This document shows positions 7,198-15,270 of a stretch of 47,603 nucleotides of DNA, piece after piece. The notes beneath the pieces are model-generated. The model ran no database searches. It was not told the origin of the DNA and worked only from the letters and a program-made list of their open reading frames with translations. The stretch is taken from contig NZ_JAPDPE010000025.1 of the NCBI RefSeq assembly GCF_026283955.1, forward strand, positions 1-47,603, given 5' to 3'. The stretch's first letter is position 1, and each line of letters opens with the position of its first letter. Position numbers and translations under genes: made by a program. The stretch comes from Dyella silvatica. Lineage in GTDB: Bacteria; Pseudomonadota; Gammaproteobacteria; Xanthomonadales; Rhodanobacteraceae.

Positions 7198-9510
7198 ATG
7201 CAAAGCCGATTCAGCAGCGCGTCCACGCCCGCCCATTCGTTTGTATTGCGTCCCATCGTTCGAGGCATTCGTCAGTGGCATGCTCCGCTGGGCTGGATGA
7301 TGCTTGCCGGTCTGTGCCTGAGCGGCCAGGCTTTTGCGACGGATACCGACGCGGCCGCCGTGCAGCCGACGCAGACGGTGAACCAGGCCAAGCCGCCCAA
7401 GCAGCTTGAAGAAATCGAGGTGCAGGGTAACGTCAGCAACTCGGCCCTGACCCAGGCGCCGACGCAGGCGGATCTGACCATCACCCAGCCGCAATCGGTG
7501 ATCGGCCTGGATTGGATCAGCAACCACGTCGCGCCGACCGCCGACTACGCCGCGATCGCCGCGATTGCCCCGGGTGTGACCAGCTTGAGTACCGCCGGCC
7601 CGGGCCTGGGCGAATCCAAGCAGATGACCCTGCGTGGCTTTAACGACAACCAGTACAACGTCACTTATGACGGTATTCCGTTCGGCGACACCAACGACTT
7701 CAGCCATCACACCAGCAGTTATTTCCCGGCCAAGATGATCGGCCAGGTGCTGGTCGATCGCGGCCCGGGCAACGCCAGCACGATTGGTGAGGCGACCTTC
7801 GGCGGCACCGTCGCGTTGAGCTCGAAAGACCCGCGCGATACGTTCTCATTCATTCCGACGCAGAGCTTTGGCAGCTACGACACCTCGCTGACCCACCTGG
7901 AGCTCAACACCGGCCGTCTGGACGATCTGGGCGGCGGCAAATTGATTGCCAGCGCGCAGTACATCAGCACCGATACGGCAAAGACCAATGGGGACTCCTC
8001 GCGCAAGACCGGCTACATCAAATATGTGCAGCCGATCGGCACTAGCACCGAGATCACCTTCCTCAGCAACTACAACTACATCCGCTTCAACAACCCCGAC
8101 CTCAGCTCGCTGACCATGCAGCAGATCGCCACGCTTGGCCGCAACTTCGGTCTCAACAACGACCGCAGCACCACCAACTGCGCTTGCTACAACTACCAGG
8201 CTAAGCAGACCGATCTGGAATACATCGGTGTGCACAGCGCGTTGTCGGATACCTGGACGCTGGACAACAAGGTCTATACCTACGCTTACGACAACACCAG
8301 CCACGAAAGCCCGCATGTGGGCACCAAGGCTTCGCCGACCAATATGGGCGGCTATATCAAGATCAATAACTACCGTGCCTGGGGTGATGTACTCCAGCTC
8401 ACCCACACCGATGACTACGGCCAGTTCCGTACCGGTGGCTGGTACGAATACACCACCAACAGCCGCAGCAGCGTGGCCATCGACTATGCCCGTAACGGTG
8501 CCGTCGACGTCAAGGCCGGGGCGCCGCTGTTCGGTAGCTTCAACGCCAAGGGCGTGTATAGCGGCCCGTACAAATACACCATGCAGGATCAGCTGCATAC
8601 CGGACAGATCTACGCCGAGTATGCCTGGCTGGCGGCCGATGGCCTGACCATCACCCCGGGTATCAAAAACCTCAATATCACTCGCGATATCCAGGCGCCA
8701 ATCAACCAGGGCACCAAGACGCCGCTGTACTACAGCCAGACCTGGCACAAGACGCTGGGCTACCTCACCGCCAACTATCTGCTGCGCGATGACTGGAGCA
8801 TCTACGCCACCGCGGCGCAGGGCTTCCTGGCGCCCAACCTCAATGAGTTCTACGTGCCGAACCCGCGGTTGAACAAGGCCAGCCCCGAGCAGACGATGAA
8901 CTACCAGTTCGGTACGGTCTACAAGACCGACCGTTTCAACGCCGATGCCGACGTCTACTTCATCAACTTCAAGAACTACGCCTTCTCCACCACGGTTCCG
9001 GGCACCACCGACCCGGTGTACTACCTGGCCAAGGGTGCCTACATCAAAGGTATCGAAGGCGAGATGACCTACTACGTCGGCGCCGGCGCCAGCGTGTTCG
9101 CCAATGCCTCCTTGCAGGATGCATCGTTCAAGGGGTCGAATCTGGATCTGCCGAATGTGCCCAATCGCACGGCGGCGATCGGTGTGCTGTACGAGAACCA
9201 GGGTTTCTTCGCTTCGCTGTATGACAAGTACGCGGGCAGCCAGAAAGCCTACAACTCCAACTTCAACCCCGATCAGGCCAGTTCGGTGACCTCGACCGTG
9301 GGCAGCGGCGGCTTCTGGCAGGCGGCGATGAGCCTGGGTTACGGGCAGAACATCAATGGCTCGTTTATCAAGAGCTACAAGGTGCGCCTGCAGGTGGATA
9401 ACCTGTTCGATGCGCACAACCTGGTGATCAATTCGGTCAGCAACAACACGGGTTCGTATTACGTCTTGCCGGGACGCAGCTGGTTCGCCTCCGTGTCGTT
9501 TGGTTTGTAA
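7198..9510 (+). CDS. TonB-dependent outer-membrane receptor
   Basis: This is a 770-residue receptor. An extended N-terminus leads to a signal peptide (hydrophobic core GWMMLAGLCLSGQAFA, about residues 32-48), a TonB-box-like segment (LEEIEVQG, about 75-82), a plug domain (to about 210, with TLRGFNDNQYNVTYDGIPFGD and VLVDRGPG) and a 22-strand barrel ending VSFGL. Such proteins import scarce ligands using TonB energy. The 287 bases upstream hold no gene and no strong ribosome site, so the start could be later. It is followed at 22 bases by an acid phosphatase and then a two-component system, which points to a phosphorylated or phosphate-linked ligand rather than a siderophore. The substrate is inferred only. 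Confidence 0.9.
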   Translation: MQSRFSSASTPAHSFVLRPIVRGIRQWHAPLGWMMLAGLCLSGQAFATDTDAAAVQPTQTVNQAKPPKQLEEIEVQGNVSNSALTQAPTQADLTITQPQSVIGLDWISNHVAPTADYAAIAAIAPGVTSLSTAGPGLGESKQMTLRGFNDNQYNVTYDGIPFGDTNDFSHHTSSYFPAKMIGQVLVDRGPGNASTIGEATFGGTVALSSKDPRDTFSFIPTQSFGSYDTSLTHLELNTGRLDDLGGGKLIASAQYISTDTAKTNGDSSRKTGYIKYVQPIGTSTEITFLSNYNYIRFNNPDLSSLTMQQIATLGRNFGLNNDRSTTNCACYNYQAKQTDLEYIGVHSALSDTWTLDNKVYTYAYDNTSHESPHVGTKASPTNMGGYIKINNYRAWGDVLQLTHTDDYGQFRTGGWYEYTTNSRSSVAIDYARNGAVDVKAGAPLFGSFNAKGVYSGPYKYTMQDQLHTGQIYAEYAWLAADGLTITPGIKNLNITRDIQAPINQGTKTPLYYSQTWHKTLGYLTANYLLRDDWSIYATAAQGFLAPNLNEFYVPNPRLNKASPEQTMNYQFGTVYKTDRFNADADVYFINFKNYAFSTTVPGTTDPVYYLAKGAYIKGIEGEMTYYVGAGASVFANASLQDASFKGSNLDLPNVPNRTAAIGVLYENQGFFASLYDKYAGSQKAYNSNFNPDQASSVTSTVGSGGFWQAAMSLGYGQNINGSFIKSYKVRLQVDNLFDAHNLVINSVSNNTGSYYVLPGRSWFASVSFGL

Positions 9511-9532
9511 GCACGGCCAGGGAACGCAAATC

Positions 9533-10294
9533 ATGAAACTCACCACTTGCCGGTATGTGCCGGCGTTCTCCCACACACTCTCCCTCGCACTGGCGCTTTG
9601 CTTTAGCGCCGGCGCTCATGCCACCGATGCGTATCTGAGCCCGGCGCAGCTGCATGGCGTGCTCGCGGTGCTGCCGCCGCCGAGTGCGCCTGGCAGCGCG
9701 GAAGATCTGGCGGATCGCGCCATGACCGATCGCGCATTCGCGACACGGCCCGCCGCGGATATCGCCAAGGCCACCCAAGAAGAGAAGTTCGATGCGTTCG
9801 CTTTCGCGCCGCTGATCGGCCCTGGATTCCAGGCCGAGAAGTTGCCGCACGTCGCGGCCTTGTTCAAAGAGGCGGAGCTGGAAACCAAGGACGCCGTCGA
9901 TACCTCGAAGAACGCCTGGAAACGGCTGCGCCCTTGTCCGCCGGAGTCGGCTTGCTCACGCAACCCGGAGCAGGCGAAGAAGAAAAGTTTTGGCTATCCG
10001 AGCGGGCACTCCAGCCGCGCTACGGTCGACGCCTTGCTGCTGGCCCAGTTGTTTCCGCAGGATGCGGATGCGCTGCTGCAACAGTCGCGCGATATCGGCT
10101 GGCGCCGTGTGGTCAAAGGCGTGCACACGCCTGAGGACATTTACGCCGGCCGGGTGTTTGGCCAAGCCCTGGTCAGCGCCATGCTGACCAGCCCGGCGAT
10201 GCAGCACGACCTGGCGGCGGCCATGGCCGAGCTCAAGGCGGTTGATCTGAGCAAGGGCGGCGTCGTCGCTTCGAGCCCTGCGAGCACCCCTTGA
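9533..10294 (+). CDS. Exported class A acid phosphatase (PAP2 superfamily)
   Basis: A non-specific acid phosphatase of 253 residues. It has an N-terminal signal peptide ending near AGAHA and the three PAP2 motifs: K-x6-RP (KNAWKRLRP), PSGH (in YPSGHSSR), and R-x5-H-x3-D (in RVVKGVHTPED). In the third motif the usual Ser before Arg is replaced by Arg. The ATG at 9533 is preferred because it starts the signal peptide; a frame from 9500 would overlap the receptor. It likely frees phosphate from organic esters in the periplasm. It is probably co-transcribed with the TonB receptor. Confidence 0.9.
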   Translation: MKLTTCRYVPAFSHTLSLALALCFSAGAHATDAYLSPAQLHGVLAVLPPPSAPGSAEDLADRAMTDRAFATRPAADIAKATQEEKFDAFAFAPLIGPGFQAEKLPHVAALFKEAELETKDAVDTSKNAWKRLRPCPPESACSRNPEQAKKKSFGYPSGHSSRATVDALLLAQLFPQDADALLQQSRDIGWRRVVKGVHTPEDIYAGRVFGQALVSAMLTSPAMQHDLAAAMAELKAVDLSKGGVVASSPASTP

Positions 10295-10397
10295 GCCTAG
10301 GCGGTGAGGGGCAAGAGGGCGGTAGCTTGCCGTGGAAACGGGTTATGGCGCATAAGTCGTTGATAAGCGACCGGCAAGATAATCGCGGGCGGCATCG

Positions 10398-10424
10398 TGG
10401 CGTGGCTTGCTGAAAGCCACGCCA
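10398..10424 (+). promoter_or_regulatory. Perfect 11-base-pair hairpin in response-regulator leader
   Basis: TGGCGTGGCTT, loop GCTGA, then AAGCCACGCCA form a perfect stem ending 8 bases before the AAGGAGA ribosome site of the response regulator. No T-run follows, so it is not a standard terminator. It could reduce ribosome access, stabilise the mRNA 5' end, or act as a DNA operator for the regulator. Confidence 0.45.
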
Positions 10425-10445
10425 CAGCTATCGAAGGAGACCCCG

Positions 10446-11111
10446 TTGCACATCATCCTGGTGGAAGACGACCCGCAGCTCGGCGCGGCCATACAGCGTG
10501 CGCTGGAGCGTCTTTCGTATACGGTTACCTGGCTGCTCGACGGTTGTCAGGCCATTACCGCGCTGCGCGAAGAAACCGCGGATCTGGTGCTGTTGGATCT
10601 CGGGCTGCCGGGCAAGGATGGTCTTGACGTGCTGGTCGAGACTCGCCGCAACAACATCAAGACCCCGGTGCTGATCATGACCGCGCGCAATGCGCTGGAG
10701 GCACGGGTGCATGGCCTGGATGCCGGGGCGGACGATTATTTGATCAAGCCGTTTCATCTGGACGAGCTGGGCGCGCGTATCCGCTCGTTGACCCGGCGTA
10801 TGCAGGGCCTGGCGGCGAACCGGATCGAAATCGGCGCGCTCAGTCTGGATCTGGCCACCTTCGAAGTCTGCTTCCGCGGTGAGCGGATCGAGCTGACTAA
10901 GCGCGAGTTTTCGCTGTTGCAGGCCTTGATGGAGCGCGCCGGGCGGCTGGTGCGTCGCGATAGCCTGGAAAGCTCGCTTTATGGGCCAGAAAAAGCCGTT
11001 AGCGACGGTGCCCTGGATGTCTTGGTGCATACGCTGCGGCGCAAGTTGAGTTTCGAGACGATCCAGAATGTACGTGGCTTCGGCTACATGATTCCGCGAG
11101 ATCCGCGGTGA
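10446..11111 (+). CDS. OmpR/PhoB family response regulator (QseB-like)
   Basis: A 221-residue two-component regulator. The receiver domain (1-115) shows the acidic pocket VEDD, phospho-acceptor Asp51 (LLDLGLP), Thr in MTAR and Lys in LIKPF; the C-terminal winged helix (about 125-218) has LTKREFSLLQ and the VHTLRRKL recognition helix. The start is a TTG at 10446: it is the only one with a strong ribosome site (GAAGGAGA, 10433-10440) and begins exactly at the family N-terminus. The stop overlaps the kinase start by 4 bases. It is inferred to control the receptor/phosphatase genes just upstream. Confidence 0.9.
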   Translation: MHIILVEDDPQLGAAIQRALERLSYTVTWLLDGCQAITALREETADLVLLDLGLPGKDGLDVLVETRRNNIKTPVLIMTARNALEARVHGLDAGADDYLIKPFHLDELGARIRSLTRRMQGLAANRIEIGALSLDLATFEVCFRGERIELTKREFSLLQALMERAGRLVRRDSLESSLYGPEKAVSDGALDVLVHTLRRKLSFETIQNVRGFGYMIPRDPR

Positions 11112-12499
11112 AATTTCTCAGCCTGCGCGCAAGGCTACGCTGGCTCATCGTGGCGATGCTGGCGGTCGTGCTGTTGCCGTTGGGCGCCTACAGCTTGCGG
11201 CGGACGACCTCGGAGATGGACGAGCTGTCGGACGGGCGTTTGGCCGAGGCGGCCAGAACGATCGGCGCGCTGGTCCATCATGCCGGCCTGCGCGCGTTGC
11301 TTGGCCAGGACAGCGTGCAAGTGCCGGTATTGAAAAAGTCGGTGCTCAAGCTGACCGGGCAAACGCGCACCTATGAATCCGAAGTGGGTTTTCAGGTATT
11401 CGACAGGCAAGGGCGGATCATTCTTGCCACGGTCAACCTGGCGCCGCTGCCGCCGCCGAAAACCGATCGTTCCGACTATCAGGATCTGCGCAAGGGCAGC
11501 CATACGTGGCGGGCCTTTACCCTGGTCGATCCATCCAGCGATGTAGTGATTCGCGTGGCTGAGCGTTACGACAGTCGCCAGGAAATCATTCACACGCTGT
11601 GGCTGGATCATGGCCTGCCGCTATTGCTGGGCCTGCCTTTGCTGGCGGTGCTGGTCAGTTGGGCGGTCAGGCGTGGCCTGTTGCCGCTGGCTACGCTGGC
11701 CAGCGCGCTGTCGGCGCGCGAGCCGGGCAGCCGGGAGCCGGTCAGGCTCGACGATGCGCCGCTGGAGTTGCAGCCGGTGTTGAGCGCGCTCAACCAACAG
11801 CTGGAGCGGCAGGAAGATGCCATTGAGCGCGAGCGTCGTTTCAGCGCCGATGTGGCGCATGAACTGCGCACGCCGCTGGCCTCGATCATGATCAATCTCG
11901 AGAGCGCCATGGCCACCGCCGACCCGGCCGAAGTGCATGACAGCCTGGCTGGGGCTCAGCACAGCGTAGGTGCGCTGGCGCACCGGATCGAGCAACTGCT
12001 TGCGTTGGCCAAGCTGGAGGCGGGCGTGGCTTCGAATCAGCGCGGCACGGTCGACCTGGCGGAGGTCGCCGGCGAGGTGATCGAGGAGCTGGTGTCGGTG
12101 ATTGCCGATAGCGGGGTCGAACTTGGCTTCACTCAATTGAGCGAGCGGGTGGTGGTGCAAGGTTATGAAGCGGCGCTTGCGGCCTTGCTGCGCAACTTGC
12201 TGGAGAACGCGCTGCGGCATGTGCCGGCCGGCGGCCAGGTGCAGTTGACCATTGAGCAAGGCGAGCAAGAGGCCACGCTGGATGTGATCGACGATGGCCC
12301 GGGTATTCCCCCCGAACATCGTGCGGCGGTATTTGCCCGCTTTCACCGCGAGCGCTCCAGTCGCGGCGAAGGTTATGGGCTGGGCTTATCCATCGTGCAG
12401 CGCGCGGCGGAGCTGCATAAGGCCAGCATCGAATTGCTCGACTCGCCGTTTGGCAGCGGCCTGAGAGTGCGGGTGGCGATTCCGCTTAGCCCCGTTTGA
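11108..12499 (+). CDS. Sensor histidine kinase (QseC-like)
   Basis: A 463-residue inner-membrane kinase starting at a GTG that overlaps the regulator stop. Two membrane helices (about 13-29 and 168-186) enclose a periplasmic sensor of about 135 residues. The dimerisation domain has the H box ADVAHELRTPL (His251); the ATPase domain has the N box (RNLLENALRH), G1 (DDGPGIP) and G2 (GYGLGLSIV). It phosphorylates the adjacent response regulator. Sensor-domain sequence resembles QseC/PmrB-type kinases, but the signal cannot be named. Its 3' end overlaps the convergent LysR gene by 14 bases. Confidence 0.92.
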   Translation: MKFLSLRARLRWLIVAMLAVVLLPLGAYSLRRTTSEMDELSDGRLAEAARTIGALVHHAGLRALLGQDSVQVPVLKKSVLKLTGQTRTYESEVGFQVFDRQGRIILATVNLAPLPPPKTDRSDYQDLRKGSHTWRAFTLVDPSSDVVIRVAERYDSRQEIIHTLWLDHGLPLLLGLPLLAVLVSWAVRRGLLPLATLASALSAREPGSREPVRLDDAPLELQPVLSALNQQLERQEDAIERERRFSADVAHELRTPLASIMINLESAMATADPAEVHDSLAGAQHSVGALAHRIEQLLALAKLEAGVASNQRGTVDLAEVAGEVIEELVSVIADSGVELGFTQLSERVVVQGYEAALAALLRNLLENALRHVPAGGQVQLTIEQGEQEATLDVIDDGPGIPPEHRAAVFARFHRERSSRGEGYGLGLSIVQRAAELHKASIELLDSPFGSGLRVRVAIPLSPV

Positions 12500-13367
12500 G
12501 CGGCCGGCCCGGTGTGAGCACTGGCTCGGGCAAGTTCAAGATCAACTCGCCGAACTCGCGCGCCGCCGGTGTTTTGCCGCCTTTGCCGCAGATCAGGGTG
12601 AAGTCGGCTTGCGGTAGCGGCGGCAGGCCGAACTGACCGTCGACGATTTTCATCCCTGGCTCCAGGTCGTCGCGAGTGAGTACAGTGACTGCCAGCCCTG
12701 CCAGCACTGCGGCACGCATGCCTTGCTGGCTGGGTGAAGTAAAGACCACGTGCCACTCGATCGGTGTCTTGTCCAGCGCCGTCACGCCGACCTGGCGATA
12801 AATGCACGGGGCCGGAAAGAACGCGAGCGGCAGCGACGGCCCGCCTGGTTTTTCGAAAGTCTCGGCAGCGACCCACACCAGCTGGGTTCGCCGCAATAGC
12901 ATGCCGTCTTTGCCCCTGGGCACGGAGATCACCACGGCAAGGTCGAGTTCGTCGGCCTCGATCAGCGCGCGCAGGTCGAGATTCATGCTGACGTTTACAT
13001 CCAGCCGCACCGCGGGATAGGCGCGGGCGAACTGACATAGCAGGGTCGGCAAGCGCTCGCCCATGAAATTTTCAGGCACCCCAAAGCGCACGCTGCCGGA
13101 CACCGGCGACGGCAGAAAGCGCCGGCTCAGCGCATCGAGGGTAAGCAGGATCTGCTGTGCATAACGCAGGAAATCGACGCCGTCCTCAGTCAGCGTCAAC
13201 TTGCGGGTGGTGCGGTGGAGCAGGGGCCGGCCGATGTGTTCTTCCAGTCGGCGGATCTGGTGACTGACCGCGGACTGGGTGAGGTTTAAGCGTTGTGCCG
13301 CGCGAGTGAAGCCACCGCTTTCATTGACGGCGACGAAGGCGCGCAGCAGGGTCGGATCGAAGTCCAT
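12486..13367 (-). CDS. LysR family transcriptional regulator
   Basis: A 293-residue LysR-type regulator. The N-terminal winged helix (residues 1-60) reads LLRAFVAVNESGGFTRAAQRL ... SAVSHQIRRLEEHIGRPLL in separated segments, followed by a substrate-binding-like effector domain (about 90-290). It lies divergent from a DHA2 multidrug exporter with a 289-base AT-rich gap, the usual arrangement for a regulator controlling its neighbour. Its 3' end overlaps the sensor kinase gene by 14 bases, so the two may interfere transcriptionally. Confidence 0.93.
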   Translation of the reverse strand: MDFDPTLLRAFVAVNESGGFTRAAQRLNLTQSAVSHQIRRLEEHIGRPLLHRTTRKLTLTEDGVDFLRYAQQILLTLDALSRRFLPSPVSGSVRFGVPENFMGERLPTLLCQFARAYPAVRLDVNVSMNLDLRALIEADELDLAVVISVPRGKDGMLLRRTQLVWVAAETFEKPGGPSLPLAFFPAPCIYRQVGVTALDKTPIEWHVVFTSPSQQGMRAAVLAGLAVTVLTRDDLEPGMKIVDGQFGLPPLPQADFTLICGKGGKTPAAREFGELILNLPEPVLTPGRPLKRG

Positions 13368-13378
13368 GGTCGCGACAT

Positions 13379-13419
13379 AAATGATGGTTATTAATGAATT
13401 CTACAAAATTAAATCATTT
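13379..13419. promoter_or_regulatory. Spaced inverted repeat in LysR-MFS divergent region
   Basis: AAATGAT (13379-13385) and ATCATTT (13413-13419) form inverted arms 27 bases apart in a strongly AT-rich stretch immediately upstream of the LysR start. LysR tetramers bind extended sites of this size. The core also contains TTAAT...ATTAA. This is a candidate operator only. Confidence 0.35.
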
Positions 13420-13656
13420 CTATCATGAAGTGGCTTGCCCCAGAATCGCCGCCATCCCCTCCCGATGCTGCTCTAACGCTGAACCCGGAATCGATGCAGC
13501 TCAGCCATGGCGGCGGTGAGCCGTGGTCAAGCGTTTGTCGCTGGCTCGCCGATCAGCCTCGGCGGCGCCGAGGTGCTGGTCGCCATGAATCGCGCTATCA
13601 GCACACCCGCCGGCAGTCTGCTGGGAGGGCTAAACCCACGTTGGAAAGCGCGAACC

Positions 13657-15216
13657 ATGACCTTCTCCCCCGCCAGGAAAAACACCGTCGCCTTAGCGGC
13701 GATTTGTTTGACCGCGCTGATGTTCGGCCTGGAAATTTCCAGCGTGCCGGTGATTTTGCCTACGCTTGAAACGGTGCTGCGTGGCGATTTTAAAGACATG
13801 CAGTGGATCATGAATGCCTACACGATTGCCTGCACCACCGTGTTGATGGCGGCCGGCACCTTGGCTGATCGCTACGGCCGGCGGCGCATGCTGGTGATCG
13901 GCCTGGCGTTGTTCGGCATGACTTCGCTGATCTGCGGTTTGGCGCAAAACGTCTCGGTGTTGATCGCCAGCCGGTTTTTGCAGGGGATGAGTGGCGGGGT
14001 GATGCTGATCTGTCAGATCGCGGTGCTTTCGCATCAATTCCAGGACGGCAGGCAGCGTAGCCGGGCCTTTGCTATCTGGGGCATCGTATTTGGTGTCGGG
14101 CTGGGTTTTGGGCCGATCATCGGCGGGATGATTGTTGCGCTGTCGAACTGGCAGTGGGTGTTTCTGGTGCATGTCTTGTTGACGGCGTTGACCTTGATGC
14201 TGGTTTTCAGTGGCGTGGAGGAGTCGCGCGATCCGCAGGCGAAAAAGCTGGATAGGCTCGGCATCGTCACGCTTTCGTTGTCGGTGCTGGGGCTTACTTA
14301 TTTCATTACGCAGGGGCCGGATCTGGGTTTCGGCAGCGGCAAGGCCATTGCCATCATCGCGGCCTCGGTGGTGAGCTTTATCGCTTTTATCTGCGTGGAA
14401 AAGCTGCATCCGCATCCGATGTTTGATTTTTCCGTTTTCAAGATACGCAATTTTTCGGGCGCCTTGATCGGATCGATCGGCATGAATTTCAGCTTCTGGC
14501 CGTTCATGATTTATCTGCCGATTTATTTCCAGAGTGCGTTGGGCTACGGCATCGTCGCCGCGGGTTTGTCGCTGCTGGCTTATACGCTGCCGACCTTGGT
14601 GATGCCGCCGCTGGCCGAGCGGCTTTCGTTGCGTTACCAGCCGCGCGTGGTGATCCCGTGGGGGCTGTTCACCATCGGCCTGGGCTTTTTTTTGATGAGG
14701 TACGGCAGTCGGGCCGAGCATGCCAGCTGGCTGACTATGCTTCCCGGTTGTCTGCTGGCGGGAATCGGGCTGGGTTTAACCAATACCCCGGTGACCAATA
14801 CGACAACCGGCTCAGTGTCGAGTGCTCGTGCGGGCATGGCTTCGGGGATGGATATGAGCGCTCGGTTGATCACCCTGGCGATCAATATCGCGCTGATGGG
14901 GTTGCTCTTGCTGGAAGGTATTTTCGCGCAGGTAAAAAGCGCTTTTCATGGCGCATTGAATACGGCGCAACTGCGCTTACTGGCAGAGAGCATAGCCGCC
15001 GGAAACACTGCTTCGCTCGGTCACGATATGCCTGAGCTTTTCCGACTGGAGGGGGCGGCTTCGGTGGTGCGCGCCGCGCTCGCGCACAGCTTCGGCGTGG
15101 TCATGCTTTATGGCGCGATCGGTGTCTGGGTGCTGGCTGGCGTCAGCTGGGTGATTTTCGGGCCGAGCAAGGTGTTGGTGCATGCGGCGAAGGTGAAGAC
15201 TGAGGGCGCGCGCTGA
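13657..15216 (+). CDS. MFS transporter, DHA2 (14-helix) drug exporter type
   Basis: A 519-residue major facilitator protein with about 14 membrane helices. Motif A of proton antiporters is present (GTLADRYGRRRML, between helices 2 and 3) and motif C (GVGLGFGPIIGG) in helix 5, which mark exporters. The ATG at 13657 is preceded by GGAAAG; 50 codons of open frame further upstream look non-coding. By family it pumps hydrophobic drugs or metabolites out using the proton gradient. Unlike EmrB-type systems no membrane-fusion partner lies next to it. It is probably under control of the divergent LysR regulator. Confidence 0.88.
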   Translation: MTFSPARKNTVALAAICLTALMFGLEISSVPVILPTLETVLRGDFKDMQWIMNAYTIACTTVLMAAGTLADRYGRRRMLVIGLALFGMTSLICGLAQNVSVLIASRFLQGMSGGVMLICQIAVLSHQFQDGRQRSRAFAIWGIVFGVGLGFGPIIGGMIVALSNWQWVFLVHVLLTALTLMLVFSGVEESRDPQAKKLDRLGIVTLSLSVLGLTYFITQGPDLGFGSGKAIAIIAASVVSFIAFICVEKLHPHPMFDFSVFKIRNFSGALIGSIGMNFSFWPFMIYLPIYFQSALGYGIVAAGLSLLAYTLPTLVMPPLAERLSLRYQPRVVIPWGLFTIGLGFFLMRYGSRAEHASWLTMLPGCLLAGIGLGLTNTPVTNTTTGSVSSARAGMASGMDMSARLITLAINIALMGLLLLEGIFAQVKSAFHGALNTAQLRLLAESIAAGNTASLGHDMPELFRLEGAASVVRAALAHSFGVVMLYGAIGVWVLAGVSWVIFGPSKVLVHAAKVKTEGAR

Positions 15217-15270
15217 GCTGAGCGTTGCCGCTTGCTCGCGGTAGTGGCTGTACTCGGCGATACTGCACCG

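Noticed and set aside
7846-9576. Long open frame opposite the TonB receptor (576 codons, minus strand)
   Set aside because: Antisense shadow of a high-GC gene; composition and lack of motifs or ribosome site argue against coding.
13693-14721. Long minus-strand open frame inside the MFS gene
   Set aside because: Rich in Arg, His and Gln as expected from the antisense of a membrane protein; no family features.
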